Of a stretch of 8,846 bases of DNA, positions 1 through 5,142 are shown one piece after another. This stretch comes from Christensenella sp. UBA941 (GTDB taxonomy: Bacteria; Bacillota; Clostridia; Christensenellales; UBA941): positions 1 to 8,846 of the forward strand of contig DBDD01000174.1 of NCBI GenBank assembly GCA_002293365.1. The letters are read 5' to 3'. The notes under the pieces were generated by a model. That model was given only the letters and a program-made list of their open reading frames with translations, was not told the DNA's origin and did not search any database. A program made the translations under genes and the position numbers. Position 1 is the stretch's first letter. The number at the start of each line of letters is the position of its first letter.

Positions 1-333
1 TGTGTATCTAGTTGGACTGTATATATATTGCAAAAATGATACACGGACCTTCCAATGTCAAGTTAAAAACCAATAAATTTTCACGGGAGTTTACTTCGTT
101 ACGACAGTCAGTATCATAAAAAAATAACACTCAGAACTTCTAAAACTCAGAGCTGGTACTCATAAATCAAACGAGATGTAAAGTATTTGTTATGTTGTGG
201 CAGGCATCAGTTTGTGTTTGAAGTATCGCGATTTTTGGAAGATGTGCTAAAGAAAGACCTCTGGATGTGTTGACTTACTGGTCCTAGGAGTTCGTTTTAA
301 TTTAGACAGTTGTTCGTACTGCGTAGTAGCCAC
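1..333. other. Unassigned non-coding tract
   Basis: No reading frame of useful length, tRNA, convincing promoter or clear hairpin is visible on either strand. By eye the tract is clearly more AT-rich than the rest of the window and stop codons are frequent in all frames. It lies where the body of jag should continue after its first codons, so it is either foreign DNA joined to a broken gene, decayed intergenic DNA, or an assembly artefact at a contig end. The sequence alone does not separate these possibilities. Confidence 0.6.
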
Positions 334-420
334 TCAGGATGACACCAATTGAGTTAACCCTTTAAATACGGCTTCGTCCACGGACTTGCCGGAAATTTCC
401 AAAGATCTATGTTCGTCCAT
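334..420 (-). pseudogene. jag: jag/khpB 5' fragment (Jag_N domain start only)
   Basis: The ATG at 418-420 directly abuts the yidC stop codon, as expected for the gene after yidC. The 28-codon frame contains EISGKSVDEAVFKGLTQL, which fits the start of the Jag_N domain of the RNA-binding protein Jag/KhpB (Jag_N, then KH and R3H domains, normally about 200 residues or more). Homology stops at about position 345 and a TGA follows at 334-336. Neither of the other two leftward frames continues the Jag sequence, so this is not a simple frameshift. KH and R3H are absent. The gene is either truncated by a rearrangement or cut by a chimeric contig end. The identification rests on synteny plus a short motif. 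Confidence 0.6.
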
Positions 421-1383
421 CTATTTTGCGCTCCCTTCGGCGAGTTGCTTGGATTTGCCGGCGAACGCTTTGCCTAAAACCACCTGTAATATCAGCGAGC
501 AAACGTTCGATACCAGCCAGTAGATCGCGAACGCGGCGGGGGATTGAATACAGAAGTAAACGGAAATGCCGACCATCATAATTGTCATGCCCTTGCCCAT
601 ACCGGGCTGCTGCGCCTGCTGCGGCTGTAGCTTGCGCTGGATCCACTGGGAGAAGAAGTTCGACGCGCCGGCGAGGGCCGGCAGGATGAACCAGCCGTTT
701 GCGTAATATGTAAGGGGGCTGGCGCTTGGATCCACGATAAAGTTCTGCATGACGAGCTGTCTAAGATTTTCGTAGTCCGGCGCGACGGCAAGGAACCGCT
801 CCATCGTTTCTTTGGAAAACAGCGTTGCGGCGGACGGATTGGCCGTAAGGTTCGCCAAATCGTTTGAAATCGCGGCGACGACCTGAGTCTGGAATTGTTC
901 CATGGGCATGAGCACCTGTGCCAAGCCCGTATCCGGCTGGAAGATATTGTTGACCCAGAGCCACTTGAACGAGTCGAATAGCGCCGTGGAGCCTTCGCTC
1001 AGCTCAAGCACCATTCTTACGGCGTAGTCGTTTGCCCAGACGCGCATCGCGCCGAAGAAGGCGAAGAAGATAGGCATCGTAATTAGAAGCGGCAAGCAGG
1101 ACGAAAACATGCTCACGCCGTTTTTCTTATATAGCGCGGACTGCATCTCCTGCATTTTGCGCGGGTCGTTGCCGTATTTCTTTTTAAGCTTCTCAAGCTC
1201 CGGCCCAAGCGCGGCCATCTTTTGCGAGGACGAGCGCTGCTTGATATCGGTGGGGAGCGTTACGAGCTTTAAAATGACGGTAAATATGACGATAGTCCAA
1301 AAGTAGGAGCCGCCGCCCAAAACGACCTCATGCAGCCATTTTAGCCCCTCGTATACCCAGTTCGATAGAAAAAAACCATCCAA
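421..1383 (-). CDS. yidC: Membrane protein insertase YidC (Oxa1/SpoIIIJ family)
   Basis: This protein inserts and folds membrane proteins, alone or with SecYEG, in the cytoplasmic membrane. At 320 residues it is the short Gram-positive form, without the large periplasmic domain of proteobacterial YidC. The first core helix (about 26-45) ends in VILKLVTLP; Lys39 occupies the conserved basic position of the hydrophilic groove, usually Arg. A charged cytoplasmic hairpin rich in Lys follows (about 46-90), then the helix around LLITMPIFFAFFGAM (about 99-113), a long polar loop, and C-terminal helices from about 228 to 305. No lipobox Cys is seen near the N-terminus. The start is TTG at 1381-1383, preceded by GGGAGG with 9 nt spacing; the ATG 4 nt downstream is out of frame. 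It lies 25 nt after yidD in the rpmH-rnpA-yidD unit. Confidence 0.95.
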   Translation of the reverse strand: MDGFFLSNWVYEGLKWLHEVVLGGGSYFWTIVIFTVILKLVTLPTDIKQRSSSQKMAALGPELEKLKKKYGNDPRKMQEMQSALYKKNGVSMFSSCLPLLITMPIFFAFFGAMRVWANDYAVRMVLELSEGSTALFDSFKWLWVNNIFQPDTGLAQVLMPMEQFQTQVVAAISNDLANLTANPSAATLFSKETMERFLAVAPDYENLRQLVMQNFIVDPSASPLTYYANGWFILPALAGASNFFSQWIQRKLQPQQAQQPGMGKGMTIMMVGISVYFCIQSPAAFAIYWLVSNVCSLILQVVLGKAFAGKSKQLAEGSAK

Positions 1384-1392
1384 ATCGATATT

Positions 1393-1398
1393 CCTCCC
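1393..1398 (-). promoter_or_regulatory. Ribosome binding site deciding the TTG start of yidC
   Basis: GGGAGG on the leftward strand lies 9 nt upstream of TTG 1381-1383. It supports the UUG start over the nearby out-of-frame ATG. Confidence 0.7.
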
Positions 1399-1408
1399 GC
1401 GTTATGCG

Positions 1409-1723
1409 TTAATCTTTTGTGATGCCCTCGGGCGCGGCCATTGCATGCGCTTCGCGCCGCTTGCGCTTTGGCACGGGGTCGTAGCCCCCGTAGCTAAACG
1501 GATTGCACCTAAGCAAGCGCCACAGCGCCAGAAAAAAGCCAAGCAATACGCCCCATTCCTCGACAGCCTCCACCGCGTAATGCGAACATGTGGGATAATA
1601 GTTGCAGCGCCGGGGCAACTGGGGCGAAATGTATTTTTGATATAATCGAATAGGAAACACAAACGCCGCCCGAATAGCGCGCCTGAGCTTGTTAACCGTA
1701 TTCTGAGAACCGCTTGTTTTCAC
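1409..1723 (-). CDS. yidD: Membrane protein insertion efficiency factor YidD
   Basis: This is a small membrane-associated protein of the YidD (DUF37/haemolytic) family, thought to assist YidC-dependent insertion. It has 104 residues, somewhat longer than the usual 70-90 because of an N-terminal lead and a polar C-terminal tail. The family signature is clear: IRLYQKYISPQLPRRC (25-40), then NYYPTCSHYAVEAVEEWG (41-58) with Cys40 and Cys46, then RLLRCNPFSYGGYDPVP. The start is GTG at 1721-1723, overlapping the rnpA stop by 4 nt (GTGA), which suggests translational coupling. The gene sits between rnpA and yidC, its usual place. Confidence 0.95.
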   Translation of the reverse strand: MKTSGSQNTVNKLRRAIRAAFVFPIRLYQKYISPQLPRRCNYYPTCSHYAVEAVEEWGVLLGFFLALWRLLRCNPFSYGGYDPVPKRKRREAHAMAAPEGITKD

Positions 1724-2094
1724 TGCTCAGTCCCTTTTGTCTCGGCGCCAAGCGCGGCCCCGCTTGGCCGGAGCATGTCCGCCTTGCGAATCAAGTGTTG
1801 TACGGTTTTCCATATCGATACAAACGGCTCGTCCACGAGCTCTCCCCGAACGACGAAAATCAGCCTGCAAGGCCGCAAAACCGGCAATAGAGGCCTTACA
1901 CACTCGCGAAGCCTGCGTTTTAGCCGGTTGCGGACGACCGCTCCGCCGATCTTTTTGCTGATTGAGAACCCTACGCGCACGTCTTGGCGCGATTTGAGCG
2001 CAACCAAAAGGAGACCTCGCCCGCCGAAACGCTTTCCGGCTTTGTACACGTATTGAAATTCGCTGTTTTTTTTAAGTGAATAGCAGCGTTTCAA
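1720..2094 (-). CDS. rnpA: Ribonuclease P protein component
   Basis: This is the protein subunit of RNase P, which assists the RNA subunit in maturing the 5' end of tRNAs. At 124 residues it has normal family length. The N-terminus MKRCYSLKKNSEFQYVYKAGKR is typical, and the conserved RNR region VVRNRLKRRLRE occupies 53-64, preceded by VGFSISKKIGGA. The start is TTG at 2092-2094: an in-frame TGA lies two codons upstream, no ATG fits, and the family N-terminus begins exactly here. The ribosome binding site is weak (GATGGCGG about 6 nt upstream). The last bases overlap the yidD start. Two hairpin terminators separate it from rpmH, so it depends on read-through or on a promoter of its own that I cannot identify. 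Confidence 0.95.
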   Translation of the reverse strand: MKRCYSLKKNSEFQYVYKAGKRFGGRGLLLVALKSRQDVRVGFSISKKIGGAVVRNRLKRRLRECVRPLLPVLRPCRLIFVVRGELVDEPFVSIWKTVQHLIRKADMLRPSGAALGAETKGTEQ

Positions 2095-2131
2095 TTTTCA
2101 CCGCCATCTTGTTCGCTGGTTAAACCATAGT

Positions 2132-2170
2132 AAAAATATGGCTCCGCCTTAAAAAACATGGCTCCGCCTT
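2132..2170. repeat. Tandem direct repeat in the rpmH-rnpA spacer
   Basis: Two copies of AAAAAYATGGCTCCGCCTT occur at 2132-2150 and 2152-2170, with a 20-bp period and one differing base (T at 2137, C at 2157). The second copy forms the left half of the adjacent terminator hairpin. The first copy looks like a duplicated terminator arm that has no matching partner of its own. Confidence 0.8.
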
Positions 2171-2182
2171 CGGCAGAGCCAT
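2151..2182 (-). terminator. Intrinsic terminator 2 (rpmH-rnpA spacer)
   Basis: On the leftward strand a stem is formed by 2158-2164 pairing with 2176-2182 (7 bp), extended by 2166-2168 pairing with 2172-2174 after one mismatch, with a 3-nt loop. It is followed by six T residues (A2151-2156 on the given strand). This fits a Rho-independent terminator or attenuator between rpmH and rnpA. Confidence 0.7.
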
Positions 2183-2183
2183 C

Positions 2184-2233
2184 AAAAAAACTTTCCGCGC
2201 GCCCTGCCTCTACGCGCGCGCTTAGGCGGAAAG
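2184..2233 (-). terminator. Intrinsic terminator 1 directly after rpmH
   Basis: CTTTCCGC at the very end of rpmH (2226-2233) can pair with GCGGAAAG formed by 2191-2198, and the interior has complementary GCGCGC stretches that extend the stem. Seven T residues follow (A2184-2190 on the given strand). The 5' arm lies inside the last rpmH codons, so ribosomes finishing rpmH would compete with hairpin formation. Confidence 0.65.
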
Positions 2234-2356
2234 CTTTTTCCTGCCCTTAAGACGGCGGCGGCGAAGCACGTTTTGCCCCGACTTGGTCTTCATTCTGGCT
2301 CTGAAACCGTGCACCTTGCTTCTTTGCCGCTTCTTCGGCTGATACGTCATAAACAT
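2222..2356 (-). CDS. rpmH: 50S ribosomal protein L34
   Basis: This is a small basic protein of the large ribosomal subunit. It has 44 residues, the exact usual length for L34. The sequence MFMTYQPKKRQRSKVHGFRA then RMKTKSGQNVLRRRRLKGRK then KLSA matches the family from end to end (TYQPKK, KVHGFR, RMKTK.G, RRR.KGRKKLSA). The ATG at 2354-2356 has AGAGGAG 9 nt upstream; a second ATG two codons later is less likely because it would shorten the protein below the family norm. It is the first gene of the leftward unit rpmH-rnpA-yidD-yidC and is followed at once by hairpin terminators, so it is probably expressed much more strongly than the genes behind it. Confidence 0.97.
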   Translation of the reverse strand: MFMTYQPKKRQRSKVHGFRARMKTKSGQNVLRRRRLKGRKKLSA

Positions 2357-2425
2357 GGCTATTTACTCCTCTTTGAAACGCGCCGCCACAAAACGCCGCA
2401 GCGCGGATTTTATACGCACTGCTGT

Positions 2426-2454
2426 ATTATAGTGTATCGCGATTTTAGTGTCAA
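2426..2454 (-). promoter_or_regulatory. Consensus SigA-type promoter for rpmH
   Basis: Reading leftward, TTGACA (2449-2454), a 17-nt spacer and TATAAT (2426-2431) give a perfect match to the housekeeping consensus. Transcription would start near 2419, leaving a leader of about 60 nt before the rpmH ATG. Confidence 0.9.
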
Positions 2455-2500
2455 GCAAGAAAGCGCGCAAAGACACGCGCCGGGAAGGCGCTCGCCTCTG

Positions 2501-2549
2501 AAAAAAGAAAAAAGTGAGGCTTGAAATTTCTAAAACGATTATGTATAAT
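2501..2549 (+). promoter_or_regulatory. Promoter of the tRNA-Ala gene with UP-like A-tract
   Basis: TTGAAA (2521-2526), a 17-nt spacer and TATAAT (2544-2549) form a strong rightward promoter. Two runs of six A (2501-2513) lie just upstream of the -35 box, where an UP element would contact the RNA polymerase alpha subunits. The start would be near 2556, about 10 nt before the mature tRNA end. It is back to back with the rpmH promoter. Confidence 0.85.
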
Positions 2550-2566
2550 AGTCGAGCAGCGAATTC

Positions 2567-2642
2567 GGGGATGTAGCTCAGCTGGTAGAGCGTTCGGTTC
2601 GCATCCGAGAGGTCGAGAGTTCGAGTCTCTTCATCTCCACCA
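2567..2642 (+). tRNA. tRNA-Ala (anticodon CGC)
   Basis: The 76-nt gene folds into a full cloverleaf: acceptor GGGGATG with CATCTCC (2632-2638), D arm GCTC/GAGC, anticodon stem TTCGG/CCGAG, and T arm GAGAG/CTCTT around TTCGAGT. The anticodon loop TTCGCAT gives CGC (2600-2602), reading the alanine codon GCG. The third acceptor pair is G3-U70, the main identity signal for alanyl-tRNA synthetase, which confirms the assignment. The discriminator is A and the CCA end is encoded (2640-2642). It has its own promoter and a terminator 8 nt downstream, so it is a single-gene unit. Confidence 0.97.
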
Positions 2643-2650
2643 GAATTTGT

Positions 2651-2679
2651 CAAAAAGCCCCTTTTTTAGGGGCTTTTTG
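2651..2679 (+). terminator. Intrinsic terminator after tRNA-Ala
   Basis: An 11-bp perfect stem, CAAAAAGCCCC (2651-2661) with GGGGCTTTTTG (2669-2679), has a 7-nt loop and a T-tract at 2674-2678. The A/T symmetry of the stem could let it act in both directions. Confidence 0.92.
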
Positions 2680-2828
2680 GCGTCTTGGGCCTAGCTTTTT
2701 ACGAGAAAACCCATGCATGTTTTCAAAATAAAAAGGTGGCTGGCGTGCCGTTACCGGGCTCCTATACATCTTTACAACAACATGCGTTGCCGCAGGCCCG
2801 AATAAAGGATGTTTTACGGCGTATGCAA

Positions 2829-3336
2829 CTATCGGGCTGTAAGAGCCTCATGTTTTGCCGTCTCTATTTCTTCACGGACGGCATCGAATACGCTTGCAAT
2901 TTGCGGATCGAAATGCCGGCCGGATTCATTCATGATAATGTCGTAGGCTTTGTGGCTTGTAAAAGTATCAGGCACCAATATTTTGCCTAAATCGTGCAGC
3001 CGCGCCGATGACATGAACGATTCCATATTCCACGAACGCATCTCCAATGCCCCGGGCCTCTGAGCTGTTGTCGTTCAATCCGGTCAAGAATATAACGGGA
3101 ATATCCGCATGGGAAGGGCTAGCCTTTAAACGGCTTATAGCCTCAAATCCATTGATGCCCGGCATCATGCAGTCCAGCAACCTTTCCCTCACCTCATAGG
3201 AGCACGAGCCATTCTTAAAAGCTTCGGCGACGCCGTTGAATATTACGTCCACGGATTTGCGCCCATCAGGCTGATATTCGGGCAGCAGATCGAAAAATCT
3301 GTCCAGATAAGGTGACGCCTTGATACACATCATCAA
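2829..3336 (-). pseudogene. Decayed response regulator with receiver and HD-GYP remnants
   Basis: Two overlapping leftward frames carry pieces of one protein. The upstream frame (2968-3336) has a receiver-domain core, LLDCMMPGINGFEAI with the phospho-acceptor Asp55, and then IPVIFLTGLNDNSSEARG with the switch Thr85. The frame then loses homology. A frame one base off (2829 to about 3055) resumes with SWNMESFMSSARLHDLGKI, the start of an HD-GYP cyclic-di-GMP phosphodiesterase domain (His18-Asp19, Lys22 in that frame). It jumps after VPD straight to HKAYDIIMNESGRHFDP, which belongs to the end of that domain. The central HD-GYP part with the GYP motif is missing, as are the receiver's start and its end with the conserved Lys. 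The first 50 or so residues are not recognisable. At least two deletions and a frameshift make activity very unlikely. Confidence 0.8.
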
Positions 3337-3397
3337 CCATCTATTGATAAACTCACTTGAGTTCGGCAGGTGGTTTTTTGTTGTCTAAAATGCCTGC

Positions 3398-3426
3398 TTG
3401 TTTTGCACTGATGGCAATAGTATAAT
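3398..3426 (+). promoter_or_regulatory. Possible promoter of the small membrane protein gene
   Basis: TATAAT (3421-3426) has a weak -35 candidate TTGTTT (3398-3403) at 17-nt spacing. The start would be about 100 nt before the ATG at 3533. The -10 is perfect but the -35 matches only half the consensus. Confidence 0.35.
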
Positions 3427-3532
3427 GAGTTTATGCAGATATACGCGGTAAAAATGCAGCAATTATAGGATGTTATTTCCTCTCGAAAGAGTGTGCAAAC
3501 TGGTATATTAATATTTAGAATAGAGGGAAACG

Positions 3533-3925
3533 ATGAAACGATACAAAATTGCGGCGGTCTTAATGATTATTCACGGCGGCTTTATGGAGCTTGGCAGCTG
3601 TCTGGCGGCAATTCCCGCCTTGATTTTGGGGCAAAATGACTTTAATCCTGGTCTGTATTTTTCATTTATTGTTCCATATTTACAGGAAAACCTCTATCTA
3701 ATGCTCGTTATGGGCGCGATTTTTGGCACTATACGGCTCGTTGGAGCCATAGGTCTGCTAAAGAATCGCATGTGGGGCCTGGTTCTTTCGATAATAAACT
3801 GCGTTATTACAATGGCGCTTATGATATTTATGCTGCCTGCCGGTATAATGGACGGCGTTTTAGCCGGCGGCGCATTGGTTTTGATGTTAACGCAGTACTT
3901 TGGTAAAAGAAAAATAGTTGAATAG
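3533..3925 (+). CDS. Small four-helix integral membrane protein, function unknown
   Basis: The protein has 130 residues and is almost entirely hydrophobic. Four membrane segments are visible: about 5-33, 52-76, 80-102 and 104-123, separated by very short loops. The strongest polar landmarks are VPYLQENLY (about 47-55), GLLKNRMWG (about 74-82) and a basic tail GKRKIVE. There is no signal peptidase site, catalytic motif or named family I can assign with confidence. GAGGG 5 nt before the ATG is a good ribosome binding site, and codon use is bacterial and regular, so the gene looks real. It stands alone: a decayed regulator lies upstream on the other strand and a convergent lipoprotein gene downstream, with a palindrome between the two stop codons. 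Confidence 0.85.
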   Translation: MKRYKIAAVLMIIHGGFMELGSCLAAIPALILGQNDFNPGLYFSFIVPYLQENLYLMLVMGAIFGTIRLVGAIGLLKNRMWGLVLSIINCVITMALMIFMLPAGIMDGVLAGGALVLMLTQYFGKRKIVE

Positions 3926-3930
3926 TATAA

Positions 3931-3971
3931 GCCTACGTGAATCGAACCGCATGGGTTCGACTCCCGTAGGC
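3931..3971. repeat. Inverted repeat with tRNA-3'-end-like arms
   Basis: Left arm GCCTACGTGAATCGAACC (3931-3948) and right arm GGTTCGACTCCCGTAGGC (3954-3971) are complementary at 16 of 18 positions around a 5-nt loop. Each arm, read towards its outer end, has GGTTCGAYTC then CGTAGGC, which resembles the T-loop plus acceptor strand of a tRNA 3' end. It fills the space between convergent genes (stops at 3925 and 4003). No T-tract follows on either strand, so it is not a typical intrinsic terminator. It cannot form a full tRNA because D and anticodon arms are absent. Confidence 0.8.
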
Positions 3972-4002
3972 AATAAGCCGAGTGTTTTATGCGAATCGAT
4001 AC

Positions 4003-4842
4003 TCAATCCTCCCAAACCGCCGCGTCGAACGATTCGGGGGATAAGGTCGTCAAGCCTATATAAATCTGCATTCGCACCATATATGTGCTCAGCTGGTTGT
4101 ATGGATCCTCCTCCATCCAGAAGGCCGTGCCGTCCAGATAGTTCCGCGTCGCTTCGTCCCAAGACGAGAAGGTTCCGCGAAGAAGCTCGATGATCTGTTC
4201 CATGTACATGCAGGTTTCCTCGATATCCAGATACCCCGAAACATATCCCCAGCCGGTTATATGCATGGCCCGGAACCAATCCCAAGCCTTGATTTCCTTA
4301 TCGCCCCACGCTTCGCCCGTATATAGTATAAACTCAAGATAGGAGTTATCCTCGGGTGTTAGCCCCGCTGTAAATTCGGCCATTTCGTCGTCGCTGAACG
4401 AATTATAGTACGCGTATGTCTCCGCAAAGTCGACCGTGTGGCCGTCGTCCAAGAGCGAGAGGATTGTCTCGACCAAATCGTCGCGGTTTTCGCAGCCCCA
4501 GGAATCGGATAACAGCTGCTTTGCCTTTTCGGCGTTTTCGGCGTTCTTTTCCAGCATGCCAAAGATATGGCGGTCATAAGCGTCGTCGAACACCGAGTTT
4601 ACCGTAGCCAAGACGGCGGAGCAGCCTATGGCCCACGCCTCCACATCGTATTTTAGCCCGCCCGGAAAGGCAATGGGCGCGGGAGCGCCCATAGGCGTGG
4701 CGGAGAGAGTAACTGCCGGCGTGGCTTCGGGAGCCGCCGCAGGAGCGGACGACGGAACGGAGCTCGAACATGCGCATAGCAGCGAAAGGATTAGCGACAG
4801 CGCCAATACGAGTATGGCGATTCGTTTTTTTGTTGTTATCAT
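4003..4842 (-). CDS. Secreted lipoprotein with DUF1266-like domain
   Basis: The protein has 279 residues. A lipoprotein signal peptide is clear: basic MITTKKR, a hydrophobic core (8-22) and the lipobox LCAC with lipidated Cys25. A low-complexity Ala/Pro/Thr linker (26-60) follows, typical of surface-anchored proteins. The folded part from about 66 begins VEAWAIG and has the pattern I associate with DUF1266: SWGCENRDDL (114-123), LLDDGH (130-135), KAWDWFRA (185-192), GWGYVSGYLDIEE (197-209) and SSWDEATRNYLDGTAFW (226-242). DUF1266 has no established reaction. The ATG has AAGGAG 8 nt upstream. A terminator-like hairpin upstream suggests independent expression, although only a -10-like TATCAT (4869-4874) is visible. 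The domain call is from memory of the motif pattern. Confidence 0.85.
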   Translation of the reverse strand: MITTKKRIAILVLALSLILSLLCACSSSVPSSAPAAAPEATPAVTLSATPMGAPAPIAFPGGLKYDVEAWAIGCSAVLATVNSVFDDAYDRHIFGMLEKNAENAEKAKQLLSDSWGCENRDDLVETILSLLDDGHTVDFAETYAYYNSFSDDEMAEFTAGLTPEDNSYLEFILYTGEAWGDKEIKAWDWFRAMHITGWGYVSGYLDIEETCMYMEQIIELLRGTFSSWDEATRNYLDGTAFWMEEDPYNQLSTYMVRMQIYIGLTTLSPESFDAAVWED

Positions 4843-4879
4843 ACTTTTTTCTCCTTAATTGCTGCTTCATGATAGCACG

Positions 4880-4911
4880 AAAAACCGGTACAGCGTAAAA
4901 CGCGGCACGGT
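4880..4911 (-). terminator. Probable terminator after the 66-codon gene
   Basis: On the leftward strand ACC-GTGC-GCG can pair with CGC-GTAC-GGT around a TTTTA loop, with one mismatch and one bulge, followed by TTTTT. It separates the unit 5135-6952/4942-5142 from the lipoprotein gene. The stem is imperfect, so the call is moderate. Confidence 0.45.
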
Positions 4912-4941
4912 TGGTTGTTTTAGCGGCATGATCTGTTTTGT

Positions 4942-5142
4942 TTAGGATATTCCATCCCGCTTGATGATTTCGGTCCCCGTATAGATGCGCAAAGATTTTC
5001 TACGCGATGCGTAGTTGCCTTCAATGTATTCCAGGCGGCAATACTCATGATATACGATAGTAAGGCGGTTCGTAGCTTCGTCCAGTTTCAGCCTGCCCGT
5101 AAAATTAGCGTTATTTTTAAGAATTTCATAGATCCTATTCAA
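4942..5142 (-). CDS. Small protein of unknown function, overlapping the upstream gene
   Basis: The frame encodes 66 residues, starting MNRIYEILKNNANFTGRLKL. It looks soluble: no membrane segment, a short helix-like start and then alternating charged and hydrophobic residues suggestive of beta strands (RLTIVYHEYCRLEYIEG, SLRIYTGTEIIK). No family is recognised. The start is TTG at 5140-5142, inside the last codons of the large membrane protein gene (8-nt overlap). AGGAGG, 6 nt upstream, is a strong ribosome binding site embedded in that gene's Glu-Glu-Ala codons. Overlap plus this site argue for a real, translationally coupled gene whose product may act with the membrane protein. It could still be a chance frame because it is short. 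Confidence 0.6.
   Translation of the reverse strand: MNRIYEILKNNANFTGRLKLDEATNRLTIVYHEYCRLEYIEGNYASRRKSLRIYTGTEIIKRDGIS

Noticed and set aside
1..345. Possible leftward promoter (TTGACA-like near 50-80) in the orphan tract
   Set aside because: No -10 box at proper spacing and no gene for it to drive.
2197..2220. CGCGCG repeats as a special element
   Set aside because: They are explained as the inner stem of the terminator after rpmH.
2273..2524. Rightward 83-codon frame and leftward 2363-2653 frame
   Set aside because: They run through rpmH, two promoters and the tRNA gene; neither has a plausible protein pattern. The leftward one is the well-known spurious antisense translation of a tRNA.
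2685..2990. Rightward 101-codon frame after the tRNA terminator
   Set aside because: Starts at a non-ATG codon with no ribosome binding site, has no recognisable motif, and overlaps the receiver/HD-GYP remnant antisense.
3931..3971. A functional tRNA gene
   Set aside because: Only T-loop-like and acceptor-like parts are present, they overlap each other, and there is no D arm or anticodon.
3887..4285. Leftward 132-codon frame over the palindrome and the lipoprotein end
   Set aside because: Out-of-frame shadow of the lipoprotein gene; composition rich in Gly and Arg with no domain.
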